Assembly (NCBI GenBank): GCA_018398585.1
Contig: JAGTTD010000010.1
Location: forward strand, 19,156,005-19,220,004
Reading direction: 5' to 3'
DNA: 64,000 bases
Source: Simmondsia chinensis
Taxonomy: Eukaryota; Streptophyta; Magnoliopsida; Caryophyllales; Simmondsiaceae
In this document: in pieces, positions 1 through 10,879 of the stretch
Layout of the letters: the number at the start of each line of letters is the position of its first letter
Position numbering within the stretch: the stretch's first letter is position 1
The notes under the pieces: generated by a model
Told to the model about the DNA's origin: nothing
The model's database searches: none
What the model saw: the letters and a program-made list of their open reading frames with translations, nothing else
Program-made: the position numbers and the translations under genes

Positions 1-644
1 TCTATTAAGGAGGAAACAATAATAGTGTCATCCTTGTTCATGTTATGTTGCTCAAAGTGATTTAAAATCCTTTCAATTTCATGAAATTACTCCATAATCC
101 ATGTTTAGGTTGGGGGGTCCTCGGAAAAAATCTCTCTTTAAGGTCCCACCCTGAAGGGGTAAGGCTGCGTACACTCTACCCGCCCCCCCCCCCCCCCTCC
201 CACCCGACTCTGCTAACTCGGGAGCCCTTCAAGCACTGAGACTACTGTTGCTGCTGCTGCTGTTGCTCCATAATCGAATGATTATCCACCATTTTATATT
301 TACTAATTGACTTACAAGGAATTTCTTGCTAGTGGCATCCTTCGCCACGTACCTTGTCTTGAGGGCATCCCACAATTCTTTGATGGCAGACATATTACAC
401 TAGATATCAAAGGGAGCATCCTAATATAGTCGAGGATATGACCCCTACAAATATAATCATCATTCTCCGATTTGGCCACAATTTCATCATTAGAGGGAGG
501 GAGAATTGGTTTTTTCAGGACATACACCACACTAACAGTTGTTATCAAAAAGTGCATTTTCCGTTGCCAACAACGAAAGTTTTAGCCATCAAAACGATGT
601 AATTTGACAAAGTTCGCTATCATCTCTCGTAGAGAAGAAGGCAT
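1..644 (-). pseudogene. Ty1/copia gag remnant (UBN2-type), 5' half
   Basis: Read on the minus strand from an ATG at 644, the frame gives a typical copia Gag start (MPSSLREMIANFVKLHRFDG), then a TAA, then NFRCWQRKMHFLITTVSVVY. It continues through ENDDYICRGHIL to about position 395. After a frame change come KELWDALKTRYVAKDATSKK near 310-375 and FEQHNMNKDDTIIVSSLI near 5-60. Copia Gag forms the particle that packages element RNA. The copy is dead: in-frame stop, frame changes, and a SINE inserted at 100-265. The rest of the element would lie to the left of the window. The family call rests on the W-Q-K-M-H, ICRGHIL and ELWDAL blocks. Confidence 0.8.
100..265 (+). mobile_element. 5'-truncated SINE with TTG/CTG tail, 10-bp TSD
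   Basis: A 166-bp insert is flanked by a perfect 10-bp duplication, CTCCATAATC at 90-99 and 266-275. Its centre (GGTAAGGCTGCGTACACTCT at about 159-178) matches the conserved 3' body of a SINE group common in asterid plants. It ends in TTGCTGCTGCTGCTGTTG, like the TTG tails of that group. The tRNA-like head with boxes A and B is missing or unrecognisable, so this is a truncated or diverged copy. A 15-C run lies at 183-197. It interrupts the copia gag and is therefore younger than it. Confidence 0.65.
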
Positions 645-1290
645 TTTTAGAAAAAAAAAATTCTTACGATTTCAGGGAAATTCGCAAAACCAGGTACTAA
701 AAATAGTCAATTGTCTCAAGGCGTTCAGCGAACCGCATTCCTTAAGACTTATTTCATGAATACTAGAATAGTCCCAGGGATACAATGAAACAAAAAATAA
801 AGTGAAGTAAGTGAGTAGTAATGGAGGATAACCGTGACAAAAAAAAAACAAAGAAGAAAATGATGTAATTTTTCAAGTGTATTGCAAATGCCTTTGGTGG
901 GGCTTTACATAGACTTTCATAGTTTTTGTATCGACATGTTGAGAATGTGCTGGAATAGAAGGAACTCAAAAAGCACTAACCAAAATTAGTAAATTTGGAG
1001 ACAATGCGTAGAAACCCAACCACGTGCATGAAAAGAACCCACTGGGTCAAGAATTGGTGGCACGTATCACTCATTTTTGGTCTTTTTATGCTTAGAAGCT
1101 TAAACCAGTCAATTAGCCCCCATTTTATTTTGGTTCTATTGCTATTCGATTGATCGATGCAACACTGGTTTGGCTTTCTTTTCCTATTTGATTGATCAAC
1201 CCAACTCATTTTTTGTTCTTTATTGATGATCGATATATCGAATAGGGACCCAATCAATTAGTGTGGATGTAAATCAACCCCTAGGGGGTG
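645..1290. other. no gene recognised
   Basis: AT-rich sequence. The part next to 644 is presumably the untranslated leader of the minus-strand copia element. No LTR end, primer-binding site or convincing coding frame was found. A repeated GATTGATC motif occurs near 1150-1215 without clear periodicity. Confidence 0.5.
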
Positions 1291-1294
1291 TCTC

Positions 1295-1302
1295 TCTATA
1301 AA
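1295..1302 (+). promoter_or_regulatory. TATA-like box upstream of the 1379-2086 ORF
   Basis: CTATAAAAGCC lies about 80 bp upstream of the open frame that begins near 1379. Spacing and sequence suit a plant TATA box, but in AT-rich repeat DNA such matches also arise by chance. Confidence 0.25.
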
Positions 1303-1378
1303 AGCCTCACTTACTTATGGTTTTGGGAATTTGTTTTGCCTCTTTTTCATATTTTTTCCTTCCTTGAGTTGCCCCTAA

Positions 1379-2086
1379 CAACCACGCACCTCAAGAAGGC
1401 TGAAGCACATAGTGTATGCGGAAGTACGCATAGTCGAGCTGTCGCAGGGTCAGCTTGCTTTCCAGATTGAAGGTCAATATGACGATAGGTGGTCTGTGGA
1501 ATGCAGCTTGCCACATGCTTCTCTTCCCCATCCGTCTTCACAGCGTGATGATCATATTCCAGTTCAGAAAGTGCGTGGTAACCAACATCTACCTCCTTTA
1601 CTTCAGTGGATGGAGAGTGACACAGCTAGTTTAGCTCATCCTCATGCTCAATCGCCGCAGCTTGAGAATGTAACTTAGGGCCCCGCCAGTGAAGATGATT
1701 TTGGGTCCTTGAGGCTTGTGTTCCCTCCAGGTTTTGAGCCTTCTGCTTTGAGAAGGTCAGAGCCTTGTCTCAAGAGGCCTAGTGGAGTGGGGATGAAAAG
1801 GGGAAAAGGAATGCTGATAAAAAGGAAGAGGAAAGCGTTGGAGCACAAGAAGAAAGAGAATGAAAAGCGGGAGCTTCAACAATTTCTGAAAGATATGTCA
1901 GCTAGAAATAGCACGTTGAAGACAACTAAGACCTCAGACATGCAGAAAAAGGGGAATGAGGCGAAATGGGGAAATTCGTCAAAGTCAACCGGGAAGAAGA
2001 AAAAACGGAATAGGGGGAATCGGTACGATAAGATCTCGGAAAGAGAGTATGATAGGATGATCTTGCAAGCGGAGCGGAGAATATAG
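1379..2086 (+). pseudogene. unidentified ORF with in-frame TAG, basic C-terminal half
   Basis: One frame is open from 1379 to 2086 except for a TAG at 1676-1678. There is no ATG near the front: the frame runs through GTG TAT GCG at 1412 and the first ATG-headed part is late. The second half is very basic and charged (MKRGKGMLIKRKRKALEHKK near 1793-1852; GKKKKRNRGNRYDK near 1993-2034), so it could be a nuclear or nucleic-acid-binding segment. The first half has WSVECSLPHASLPHPSS, a low-complexity Ser/Pro/His stretch. I recognise no family. It may be the end of a LINE ORF, a captured gene fragment in a transposon, or the last exon of a decayed host gene. Confidence 0.4.
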
Positions 2087-3240
2087 ATGGGGAAACTAGT
2101 AGGTCTTAACTTTGATGGTTTCGACCCACCAACGGTGGCATAATTGCTTGCTAATTGAGGTGGATGGGTTGTTGGTTGAGGTTTCAGTCCTGATCTTGTG
2201 TCCAATATTATTCTTCTGGTTTTTCTTCTTTTGGGATCCCTATTTTATTTTTGATGCCTGTTTGTTGATTGTTTGTTTTGGTCTCTTCTTGTACCCACTT
2301 CCATTTAAGGGGTGGTTAAGGCCTTGTCTTCTCGAGTTGCCTGGTTGTACTTTGGCTTTGCTAATAATTATTGAAAAAAAGGAATATTGGGGATTTCAGC
2401 GTGGATCGTGCCATTATCAATCGAGAGAGTCAACAACTTCATGAGCGTTTTTTTTTTTTTTTTTTTTGGGAATTTACAAGACTTCAATGAAGAGGTAGAC
2501 TCATAGTCTAATGGACATTAGTCGTCTGGATCCTAAGTTTTATGTTCTTATTCGATAATGATTGTAGTTACAAATTTTTTCGCACCCCTATAGGGAGATT
2601 TGTTTATTTGATTGGTTTATGCTAGTTAACTAAATTTGACTTTTCAATTTATTTGTGTGACTTCTTGTGCTTGTAGCCTAGACTTTTGTGTAACAGGTGT
2701 TCATGAGCGATTTTAGGTTATGGTAGTATTCAACCCTGACCATGAATATTCAAAGTAAACTAACATTGAATTAGGAGCTATAAGGAGATTTGTTAGTGTT
2801 ATTGAGATAAACCATACAACACCTTGAGTCATTAGATGGGGAGTGCCCTTAGACTAGTTTATTACCCTACTCTTAATTGAATGTAAATAATAGAGCTTGT
2901 AGCCTAAATTCCTAAAATTATTGCCCTGACGAATCATATTACTTAGGGTCCAAGATTGGTTAACTTGAAATCATTCCATAACCTTCTTTCATTGGTTGAT
3001 TATCTCAGATTTAATTGCGCTTTCATTTGTATTAGTTAATTACTCCAAATCTTTTGACAAAATCGGAATCAAAATCACTTGAAAACTTAATACCAATTAT
3101 CTGTGGATACGACATTCATATACTCGCCGTTAGCTTTAACGAACTTGTACGCTTAGGATTGCATTGTTTTTAACATACTTCAAAACCATAGCAATCCCGA
3201 GTTTGGCCCTAGATCAAGGTATTAAATACACTGATCATGA
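2087..3240. other. non-coding stretch with T-run and retroelement-leader-like segment
   Basis: No coding frame is convincing. A 20-T run occupies 2448-2467, which could be a reversed poly-A tail of a retroposon. The part around 3095-3165 (CTGTGGATACGACATTCATA and following) resembles the leader of plant Ty3/gypsy elements, where a 'ctgtggattcgac' phrase is common. I could not find LTR ends for it. Confidence 0.35.
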
Positions 3241-3322
3241 TGTACTGTCATTTAGGGTGCTTGGGCACTTGTGAGAAAAAGGTAAGTTTAGAAAAAATAG
3301 CAACAACCATAAGGGATAGGGG

Positions 3323-4170
3323 ATGTCGGGGCTTATGAACATTGGAGTTAGACCAAGTGATCACGGGATGGTGTTTGTGACCTTGGGAAATAGGGATGCA
3401 ATGGAAGCGAAAGCAGGGAAGGATCCGCATGCAGTGCAATTGGTTGTTCAATTCTTTAATATAAATGAAAATCTCTTTTGTCCTCGAAAGGTTGACAAAG
3501 AATTTATTTGTTTGGAAGTATCATTACTTGGTACAATTGGTGCATTAATGTATCTTGATAACTATACAGGACCACATATAGCTGTTTCAATTAATTTATT
3601 AACACGATATATTTCGACACCAATAAGAAGACATGGGAATGGGGTAAAAATTATATTTCGATATCTTCGTCAAACTACTGATATGAGGTTATTCTATTCA
3701 GTTCACCATTGATTGGATATGCAGATGCTAGTTATTTGTGTGATCCACGTAAAAGATGTTCACAAACAAGATAATTCAAGTATGGTTGTATAGCTATATT
3801 TTGGTGATCTACAATGCAAATGATTGCTGCTGCTACTTCATATCATATTAAAATGCTTGCACTTTATAAGGAGAACAATGAATATGGGTCGTTGAGATCC
3901 TTGATTCAATATGTTCAAGTAAAATGTCATCTTTCAACAACCTGGGGAGTCCGTCAACACTCTGAAGACAACACTACATGCATTGCTCAAGTCAGGCAGA
4001 TACATTAAAGATGATATAACCAAGTATATCTCACCAAAGTTCTTTTTAAGCACAAGCTTCGATAAATTGATGAAATAATTGTTTATAAAATTTGATCCAG
4101 TGACAACCTAGTAGATTAGCAATGGCATCAACAACTTTTGAGAATAATATAGAAGATTGGCATGCATCGA
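3323..4170 (+). pseudogene. Ty1/copia pol 3' fragment (end of RT and RNase H)
   Basis: The reading at 3470-3710 gives the copia block between RT and RNase H: LGTIGALMYLDNYTGPHIAV, then RRHGNGVKIIFRYLRQTTDM. After a stop the sequence continues in shifted frames as LIGYADASYLCDP (3712-3750), IAAATSYHIKMLALYKENNE (3822-3881), the EDN of the RNase H core (about 3966), and a final region near 4010-4170. The upstream gag, protease, integrase and most of RT are absent, so this is a 5'-truncated copy. At least three frame changes or stops kill it. RNase H would normally remove RNA from the RNA-DNA hybrid. Confidence 0.8.
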
Positions 4171-4717
4171 CTTAGAGACTTTCATCGATGAGAGGGAAAC
4201 TGATCGTATGCACTGTTCTTTTTTTCTCTTCATCTAGATTTTGTCCCATTGGGTTTGCCTAACAAGTTTTAGTGAGGCAATACAAAAAGGATATGAATTG
4301 GACATTATACTCTTTTTGCCTTCTTTAAGATTTTTGCCCATAGTTTTTCTTACTAAGGATTTCAACAAGGCATGTTCCTAACTATATGAATATCCAATGT
4401 GAAGTGTATGAATTAGATATTCAGCAGGTGTAAATTTTTTTTTTGGCTTTCTAATGTATGAAGTATTTTAGGGTTGGGTCAAGACTTTTTAAGCCTATAT
4501 ACATGGGCTTATATTGGGGGCAGAATGTGCGTAAAAAAAGAGCAAAAGAGAAATATCAAAAGCAACAGAGAGAACAAAGTATCAAGTACTTTGTATGTTT
4601 TGTGTGCCCATACAATTATTTTTATTTATTTTATTTGTATTTTGTTAATTTCACTATAAAAAAAATAACAGTATAAAATTTAGTACATTTAGAGAAATAA
4701 AAAACTAGTTTTGCAAG
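4171..4717 (+). repeat. copia 3' untranslated region and truncated 3' LTR
   Basis: Directly after the RNase H end comes the 'TTTTGTCCCATTGGGTTTGC ... AGTGAGGCAATA' phrase (about 4238-4285) seen downstream of pol in many plant copia elements. A second, similar block is at 4325-4370. Probable LTR sequence follows to 4717, where it stops abruptly at the start of an unrelated LTR piece. The exact 5' edge of the LTR was not found; the polypurine tract is degenerate. Confidence 0.5.
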
Positions 4718-5206
4718 TGATTAAACACCATAAGTTGAGTGAATGCTAAAGATAGATTAGCGCGATTTATGTAGTCTTGTATGTGAAAACCATAGATCTT
4801 TATAACTCTTTTTTTATTTAAATTCATGCAAGAGATTAATGAGTTAATATGTAAAAGAGAATAATAAGTATTTGCTAGAGGGACAATATTTAGTAAATTG
4901 GGTTTTTGACCATCACCATGGACAACAACTTGAATACTGAGAATTAAAAGTTGTATTGATGCAACTAGGTGAAATTGGATAACTTAGATTTAAAATTAGC
5001 AACTTACCTTAAAAATCAGTAAAGAATTTATTTTCTTACTATTTGATTAGTTTCATATGGAAAACTTTGAAGTTCAGTCATTAAAATAGCACTATAACTA
5101 CTAATTTCAGTAATCATTCAATAAAACAATCATCGTGGGAACAATACTGTACTTACTTTTTATTACTTGATACAACTTAGTAGACTTGCTAAATAATCAC
5201 GCATCA
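4718..5206 (+). repeat. detached inner third of element H's LTR (inverted)
   Basis: Read in reverse complement, this stretch matches about 19614-20095, the inner end of H's right LTR, down to the LTR terminus (GCATCA at 5201-5206 is the reverse of TGATGC). It lacks the remaining ~880 bp, and exactly that remainder is what survives as H's left LTR at 14378-15272. At 5207-5211 AATCT follows, the reverse complement of the AGATT that flanks H on its right side. The two pieces therefore are one LTR split by an inversion. See the inversion entry. Confidence 0.8.
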
Positions 5207-6267
5207 AATCTCTGACTCTTGTTGATTCTATCTGTTCCTAGTTCCTTTGCATTTCCTTCGAATGAAGCAAGGATGGCTCAAATCTCTTATGTCATCTCTA
5301 CTCCCATTCCTCAGGCTGATGGCCCTATCGAGCAGTTGGTGCGGTCTAGTTCAATCAAACACTTCAATAATCTGTGATAGACTTCAAAGCCCTATTATTC
5401 TTAACGATATCAAGTAGGATCTTTCTTGGATAATAGAGAATGATCCTTCTTCAACCTTCACACCCTGTGCCCTAGGGCCCATCTTTGACCCTTATCACAG
5501 CGTCCCCAATCTGAGGGCATGTTTTCAGATATTGACAAATCTCTTCTGCTTCATACAGCTTACACAAGTCAATCTTGGGGAGGAAGACGCATTTGCAAAG
5601 AAGCAGTGCCCTTCAAAGGATGGACGTTCCTAACCAACTGGTATGCCTAATGGGTAGATAGATTGATGCTTACCCATGGAGAGAAATGGAAAAGCCATCA
5701 CATCCATAAGGCCATTAGTTTTTTCGAGATTACTCTTAGGTATGATTACCCCATTCTAACGGTGCTCACCCACTTTTAAAACATCTGTTATAATGCTTTT
5801 GTCCTCCCTGAGGGGTTTCTTTGCATCACTTTGGAGGACACAGCCACCTTAGTAGGTCTTTCTCCAGGAGGAGAAGAGTTGCCTCTTGATTCTTTTATTT
5901 CTACAGGGACTGAAGCATTTTACTATTCTTTCTTTGTGATCAACTTGACTGGTGGTTATGAGTCTTTTGTCAAGATATTTGTCGTAGGAACACATGACTT
6001 TGGGCAAGGGTCCAAGAAAGAAGAGGCATGCCTTTACTTGATTTGGTTGAACAAGTTTTTCTTTGCTAACTCTTCCAACTCAGTCCTTAAATTCCTTAAG
6101 ACCATGGCTGTCAACTTGACTTTTAGCACTGGTCCATTTGTTCTAGGATCATTGTTTATGGCTCAAGTGTATGGATGCCTTAGGGACATTATAGTTGAGA
6201 ACTATGCTATCCACAGGTCAGGAGATCTCTTGTAATGGAGAGCAGTTTTCTCGTTATGAGGTCCTTT

Positions 6268-8281
6268 TGTTAGAAACGGTGTCTTGAAATCCAGATTTAT
6301 TCTAGATATATTATCTTAATTAATAAATAAAATTGAAGTTTCAGTCGTTTCCTAGTTAATTTTGTGTATGTGAGCATTTATACTGCATGTGATTTTCTTT
6401 TGGGAGACATCCATGAGATGGGTGTAGTCCTTAGATTATAATTTACATGTTTGTTCTAAGTGATTTATGAGACTAAGCCACAGATAGACTTGGAACAAAT
6501 GGTATGGATTGTTATTTGAAAAATTCGTAGTCGAAGATAAGTTTGGACCACTTGTTTGTTAAGACTATAACGTGAGACTTTAGATGACTTGTCTTGGTCA
6601 TGTGGATGGAGGTCCAAAAGGGTTAGGTTAGTGTGTTTAATAAGATTGACACACTTAGTTGGGCCATGTGGGTTACTTATTTCTAGAATACTATCAGATA
6701 TGAGTGATTTACGTTGTACTATTTGAAAGACAACTCTAAATTCTGAGAGTATTCTGGACTTGTGCATGGAGTGTTAGTTACTTTGGTGTACTATAAATAA
6801 GGTCTAAACGAATGACTGAAATCCCACGTATACTGGGTAGTGGCGTGAAGTATGACAAGGATCAGGTATTCAATAGGGAATCTACAGTCTCTTATGAGAT
6901 ACAGATGTCCCCTTAGTTGATTCGCGAATATTTGAATAGTTCGAAAACTTTGGCCAAAGTATTCCAAGTGTTTGACATTTAGAATTTATACTGTGAATAT
7001 GTTCAAGTATAAATGAATTATTCAATGAAGGGCGAGTCGGTAACTAATGGAGAAGCTGTGAGAAGGATAATAGTAGTGGTTATATTTATCCTTCGTCATG
7101 GAAATCTAGTGGAGGGGTTGTTGTCATCAATACAGTATATTAGAGAGATACCAAATAAATAATTTAATTCTAGAGTGCAGTGAGATTTATTTAGTGGAAT
7201 TAAGTCTCGTTAAGTGGTAATTAAATTATTTCATGAGATGATTAATTTAACCCATTTGGAGCTAGATTTAAATTGTCCCCAAGGTCCCTGCGCAAGCCTC
7301 TGTATTTATTTCCATTGAAAAAATATTAAAGAATTCATAAGATGAATTATTTATCCATAAGATGGGTAAATTAATTTTGCCAAACATTATTCACGAGATG
7401 AATAAAAATTAAAAATTATAAAATAAAATAATTTTAGAAAATTAAAATTTATAGAATGAATTTTTACATGTGAGAAACAAAGTAAAAAAAAAAACAAAAA
7501 ACTGCACAGGGATAGCGATCCGTGGCTAACGCTGGCAGCCAATCTGCGCGCGACACGTGTCACGCGCTGGGCTACCCAGGGGAGGAATCCGCGTGCCACG
7601 CATTGGACCAATAACGGTGCGACATGTGGCACGCGTTTTGAATTAAAAAATACGCAATTTTCAACTGTTTGTGAAATGCAACGTTTTAGTTGTTTTTCTA
7701 AACGATACGACGCGTTTTTATTCAAATTGGGTAATCCCACATCAAAAAAATTGGATTTTTTTCGCTCCAGTGTACTCCTATAAATAGAGGTGCTTATTTC
7801 GAGGTTTGGCATTCAAGTTGAAATATTTCTTTAGGGTTTCTGGAATTGTTTAAAGACCTAATTGAAGAGAAAAATTTTCGTTGAAATTTTTCTTTCCTCA
7901 GTTTAATATATTTAGGAGCCCACTCTCCGGGCAGCTCGAGGTCATTGAATAGAAAATCGCGGGGTCTCGATTTTTTGGTTTTCTTATTTTGGAGCAAATC
8001 CTGGTATGTTCTTCTTTCGTTCTCTTTTAGTTTTCTCTTTTTTTAATTATTTTCAGTATTCGTTATTTTGCCTATTTAAGTTTATGTATTATTATGAATG
8101 TATTAGTGTAAAAGACCTGTAAATCTAAATTAAGAATTTAGATCCATTAATTTAAATTATGAATTTAAGTCAGTAGATTTAAAATTAGAAATTTTAAATT
8201 GACCCTAGGTTTAGAGTTATGAATTCTAAACATGTTCCGTTCCGTAAACTTTAGGGAGAATTTTTTAAATTCATCCCAACA
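6268..8281 (+). repeat. 2-kb copia-type LTR inserted in the PMD ORF
   Basis: The sequence begins TGTTAGAAACGGTGTC and ends ATTCATCCCAACA. It is followed at 8282 by ACCGGTATTAGGGC, a mutated tRNA-Met primer-binding site, so this is a 5' LTR in plus orientation. Length about 2,014 bp suits the long-LTR copia lineages. A TATA-like CTATAAATAG lies at 7781-7790. After about 130 bp of internal sequence the host PMD ORF resumes near 8425-8440, so the rest of the element is gone. No 5-bp duplication was found, consistent with deletion at the right side. Confidence 0.65.
7781..7790 (+). promoter_or_regulatory. TATA box of the copia LTR
   Basis: CTATAAATAG in plus orientation, about 490 bp before the LTR's 3' end and followed by a leader-like T-rich and A-rich segment. 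It fits the U3/R promoter position expected for this LTR. Confidence 0.5.
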
Positions 8282-8296
8282 ACCGGTATTAGGGCA
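8282..8296 (+). other. degenerate tRNA-Met primer-binding site
   Basis: ACCGGTATTAGGGC differs from the usual copia site ACTGGTATCAGAGC at three positions. It directly follows the LTR end and fixes its orientation. Confidence 0.6.
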
Positions 8297-10879
8297 AAGG
8301 GTTTATAGAGATAAACCTATTCCCAGGAACGCTCGCACGTGAGGTGTCACGAAGCGTGACTCTCTGATCGGGGGCTTAGGTAGAGTCTCCTATTCTAAGT
8401 GCTCTAATAGGTGCCTATTGTTGTGACTATAGTTGAGAACTGTGAACCCAGTAGTCGGCATCAGAGTTTATTTTCAACAAAATGCATAACTTTTCCCAAC
8501 ACCTTTTACCTAAGGATAGTCCTTTGACTAGTGCCTTGAGAGAATGATGTCTCCATGAGGTAAGAAAGGGGCTCAATGGACTTCTTACAGAGAGAGGAAT
8601 CTTGGTCCTCGTTGGTTCAGAAAGCTGGACCTTCACCATGATGTAACTATAGACATCAAATCTTAAACCTGGTAGGCAATCTTATGCCCTTGGGATCAAA
8701 TTTTCTACCACCAGATTCATCCCGGTGTAGAGACTCACAAGCCTAGGTTGTTTGCCAGGCAATTTGGATTGGTCCAAGATATCCCTTTTCTAAATCTAAG
8801 GACCAAAAACATTTGGTGGGCTAAAAGGATCCCCATCCAACTCTTCCAATGGTGAGAGGTTCGTGAGTCCAATCATGAGGTTAAATCCTTCTATGGATAC
8901 CTAGTTGTGTGTAGGCAATCTTCATGTACCGCACCTCATTTTATAGCTTGGCTCGAAGCCTATTGGACCTCTTTGGAGGTAGGCGCCAAGCAACATTTTA
9001 TGCCTTCATATGAGCTTGCAGGTCCCAGCTCGAGAGGAGGTCAAGCAGCCAGTATCAGACAAACTCAACAGAAGGCATTGTCAGGTCAACAGCCACCCTT
9101 GAAGTATACTTCAGTTTTTTTTCAGATGGCTTGAACAAAGACTAATCCTTGTTCCTTTTGCAACCACAATTGTTCAAGAAACTCCTAAGAGTGCTAGGAT
9201 TAAGCGTTTCACCAAGATGTTGCCAAAGGAGTCCCCTGCAAGAACCTCTCCACTAGCCCTTGAAGTTAGTGGCTCAAAGAAAAGTAAGAAGAGAGATGTC
9301 CCCTCTGCTCTCCCAACTAGAGCCATGCAGGCAGTAGAGGAAGAAGAAGATGAAGATGAAGAAACACCTATCTCACAGTTTTTGAGAAAGAGAAGAGCCA
9401 AACTCCTTAAATAAGGGGGGTACTTTTATTCCCTTCCGGAAAGAAATGCATAGGGGGTATTGGCCTTTTTTAATTGGTGTTTCTTTTGTTCATCTTTTAA
9501 CAAAAATGTTCCTAACTTGGCTTTGTGCACCCATAAGAGGAACCAGCTTCAGTCTTTGTGGAAACTCCAAACTCTCCATTTGAAGAAATTGCGCTATAGC
9601 TCCCTCAAGATACTGAATCATTGAGCTCAAGTGCTGAAGAAGGAGGAGACATGGCTGCCTTAGCTGTGGAGCCAATTATAAGTGAACCTCCTGAAGAAGC
9701 TTCAATCCCAGCCCTTTTGAACTAGGGTCTTGTGTAGGCTCCATACCTTCTTCCCCATTAAGGAGATCTTTAGAGGTATGATCTCATCCCCTGGATTTTA
9801 AATTCTTGATGTCCAAACCATAGTTGGTTCTAACATACAAGCATTATTGTTCAGAAACCCCTCTTGAGGAAGGCATTCCAGTGGCTAAAGTGCCAGCAAA
9901 GGTTCCTCCTACCCCTTCAATTGAAGTTTTAGAAGTAAAAATAGTCCCTTAACACATTGGTTTGTTTCCAAAATTAGGACTTAATCTAACTCCTTTTGAC
10001 TTTACCTTCCTTAGATCACACCACCAAGACTTATCCCTCCCGTAATCTCAAAAAGGATGTCATCTCCTTTGAAGAGGCTCGGAGCAAGTGGAAGATTGGC
10101 CTTCCAGTAATTGGACCAAGACTCCATAGACTGTGAGAGATTGCACACCTCCCTGTCCTAACTCTGGATGAGGGAGTCACCTTCTAAGAAGCCATTTCGC
10201 TGGTAAAGGCTTTAAAGGAGGATTCTAAGGTGGCTCTAGCCTTTTCCAGAGAACTTAAGGCTCTAAAAAAGGTGTTTGTGGAAGTGAACCAAGAATTCCC
10301 AGCACTTCTTAAGAAGAAATGGCATTGTCAAGATGCCATTAGGACTTGGGGTGTTTAGTTGGACTAGTGGCCTACAGCTTCTAATTGAAGAACTCCAAGC
10401 AGCCAAGAAAGTCCAAAATCGATAAGCCTAGGACATCAAAGGCCTAGAGGATGAAATTCATCACTTAGAGGAGAGACTCAGTCATCTTAGGGGACAACTA
10501 TTTTCTCTCAGACGGCAACATACCTCTGAAGGCTTAGTAGTTGGGGAGCTCAAGCAAGCTACCTCAGAGGCCCAAAGGAGCGATCAAGTCCTTCAAGAAG
10601 AGGCACTCTCTTTAGACCAGGAGCTGAATGAAGCAACCAGGCAGCTGTCAGCTATAGAGGAATCCTTAGTTATAATTCGAGCTTGACTCTTTCGATTTTC
10701 CTTTTGTAAAGAAGCCTTTGGCCATACAAGTTACTTGCTTGTATTTTATTATTATTATTTTTTTGGTGTAAGCCATGTACTCCTTAACAGTATTAATGAA
10801 ATACGCATTTTTGTCCACTACATCTCTCAGTTTAGTAGTTCCTCTTTCATTAATTTCTAACTAAGGTTCATGGAGTTGA

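Larger units (their letters stand above)
5273..10686 (+). pseudogene. antisense plant-mobile-domain (PMD) ORF of Tat element J
   Basis: It starts at ATG 5273 (MAQISYVISTPIPQADGPIE), the same start as the fragment at 31354 in element E. Frames then give WVDRLMLTHGEKWKSH (about 5653), FVLPEGFLCITLEDTATLVG (5800-5859) and a domain to 6235, where the PMD pattern 'F..P.G...ITLED...L.GL' is clear. The frame resumes after an insertion: RLFARQFGLVQDIPFLNL (about 8746) and HFIAWLEAYWTSLEVGAK (8939-8992). The end (10441-10686) is a heptad-rich coiled coil (GLEDEIHHLEERLSHLRGQL). Many stops. It lies downstream of J's pol in the opposite direction, as antisense ORFs do in some Tat/Retand elements. PMD function in retroelements is unknown; host relatives act in silencing and meristem maintenance. 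Confidence 0.75.

Noticed and set aside
2112..2444. Hydrophobic 110-codon plus-strand ORF (possible membrane protein)
   Set aside because: The hydrophobicity comes from T-rich low-complexity DNA; no family match or start context.
5273..10686. Host PMD (MAIN-like) gene
   Set aside because: The same start lies antisense to pol in Tat element E, so it belongs to the retroelement; it is also full of stops.
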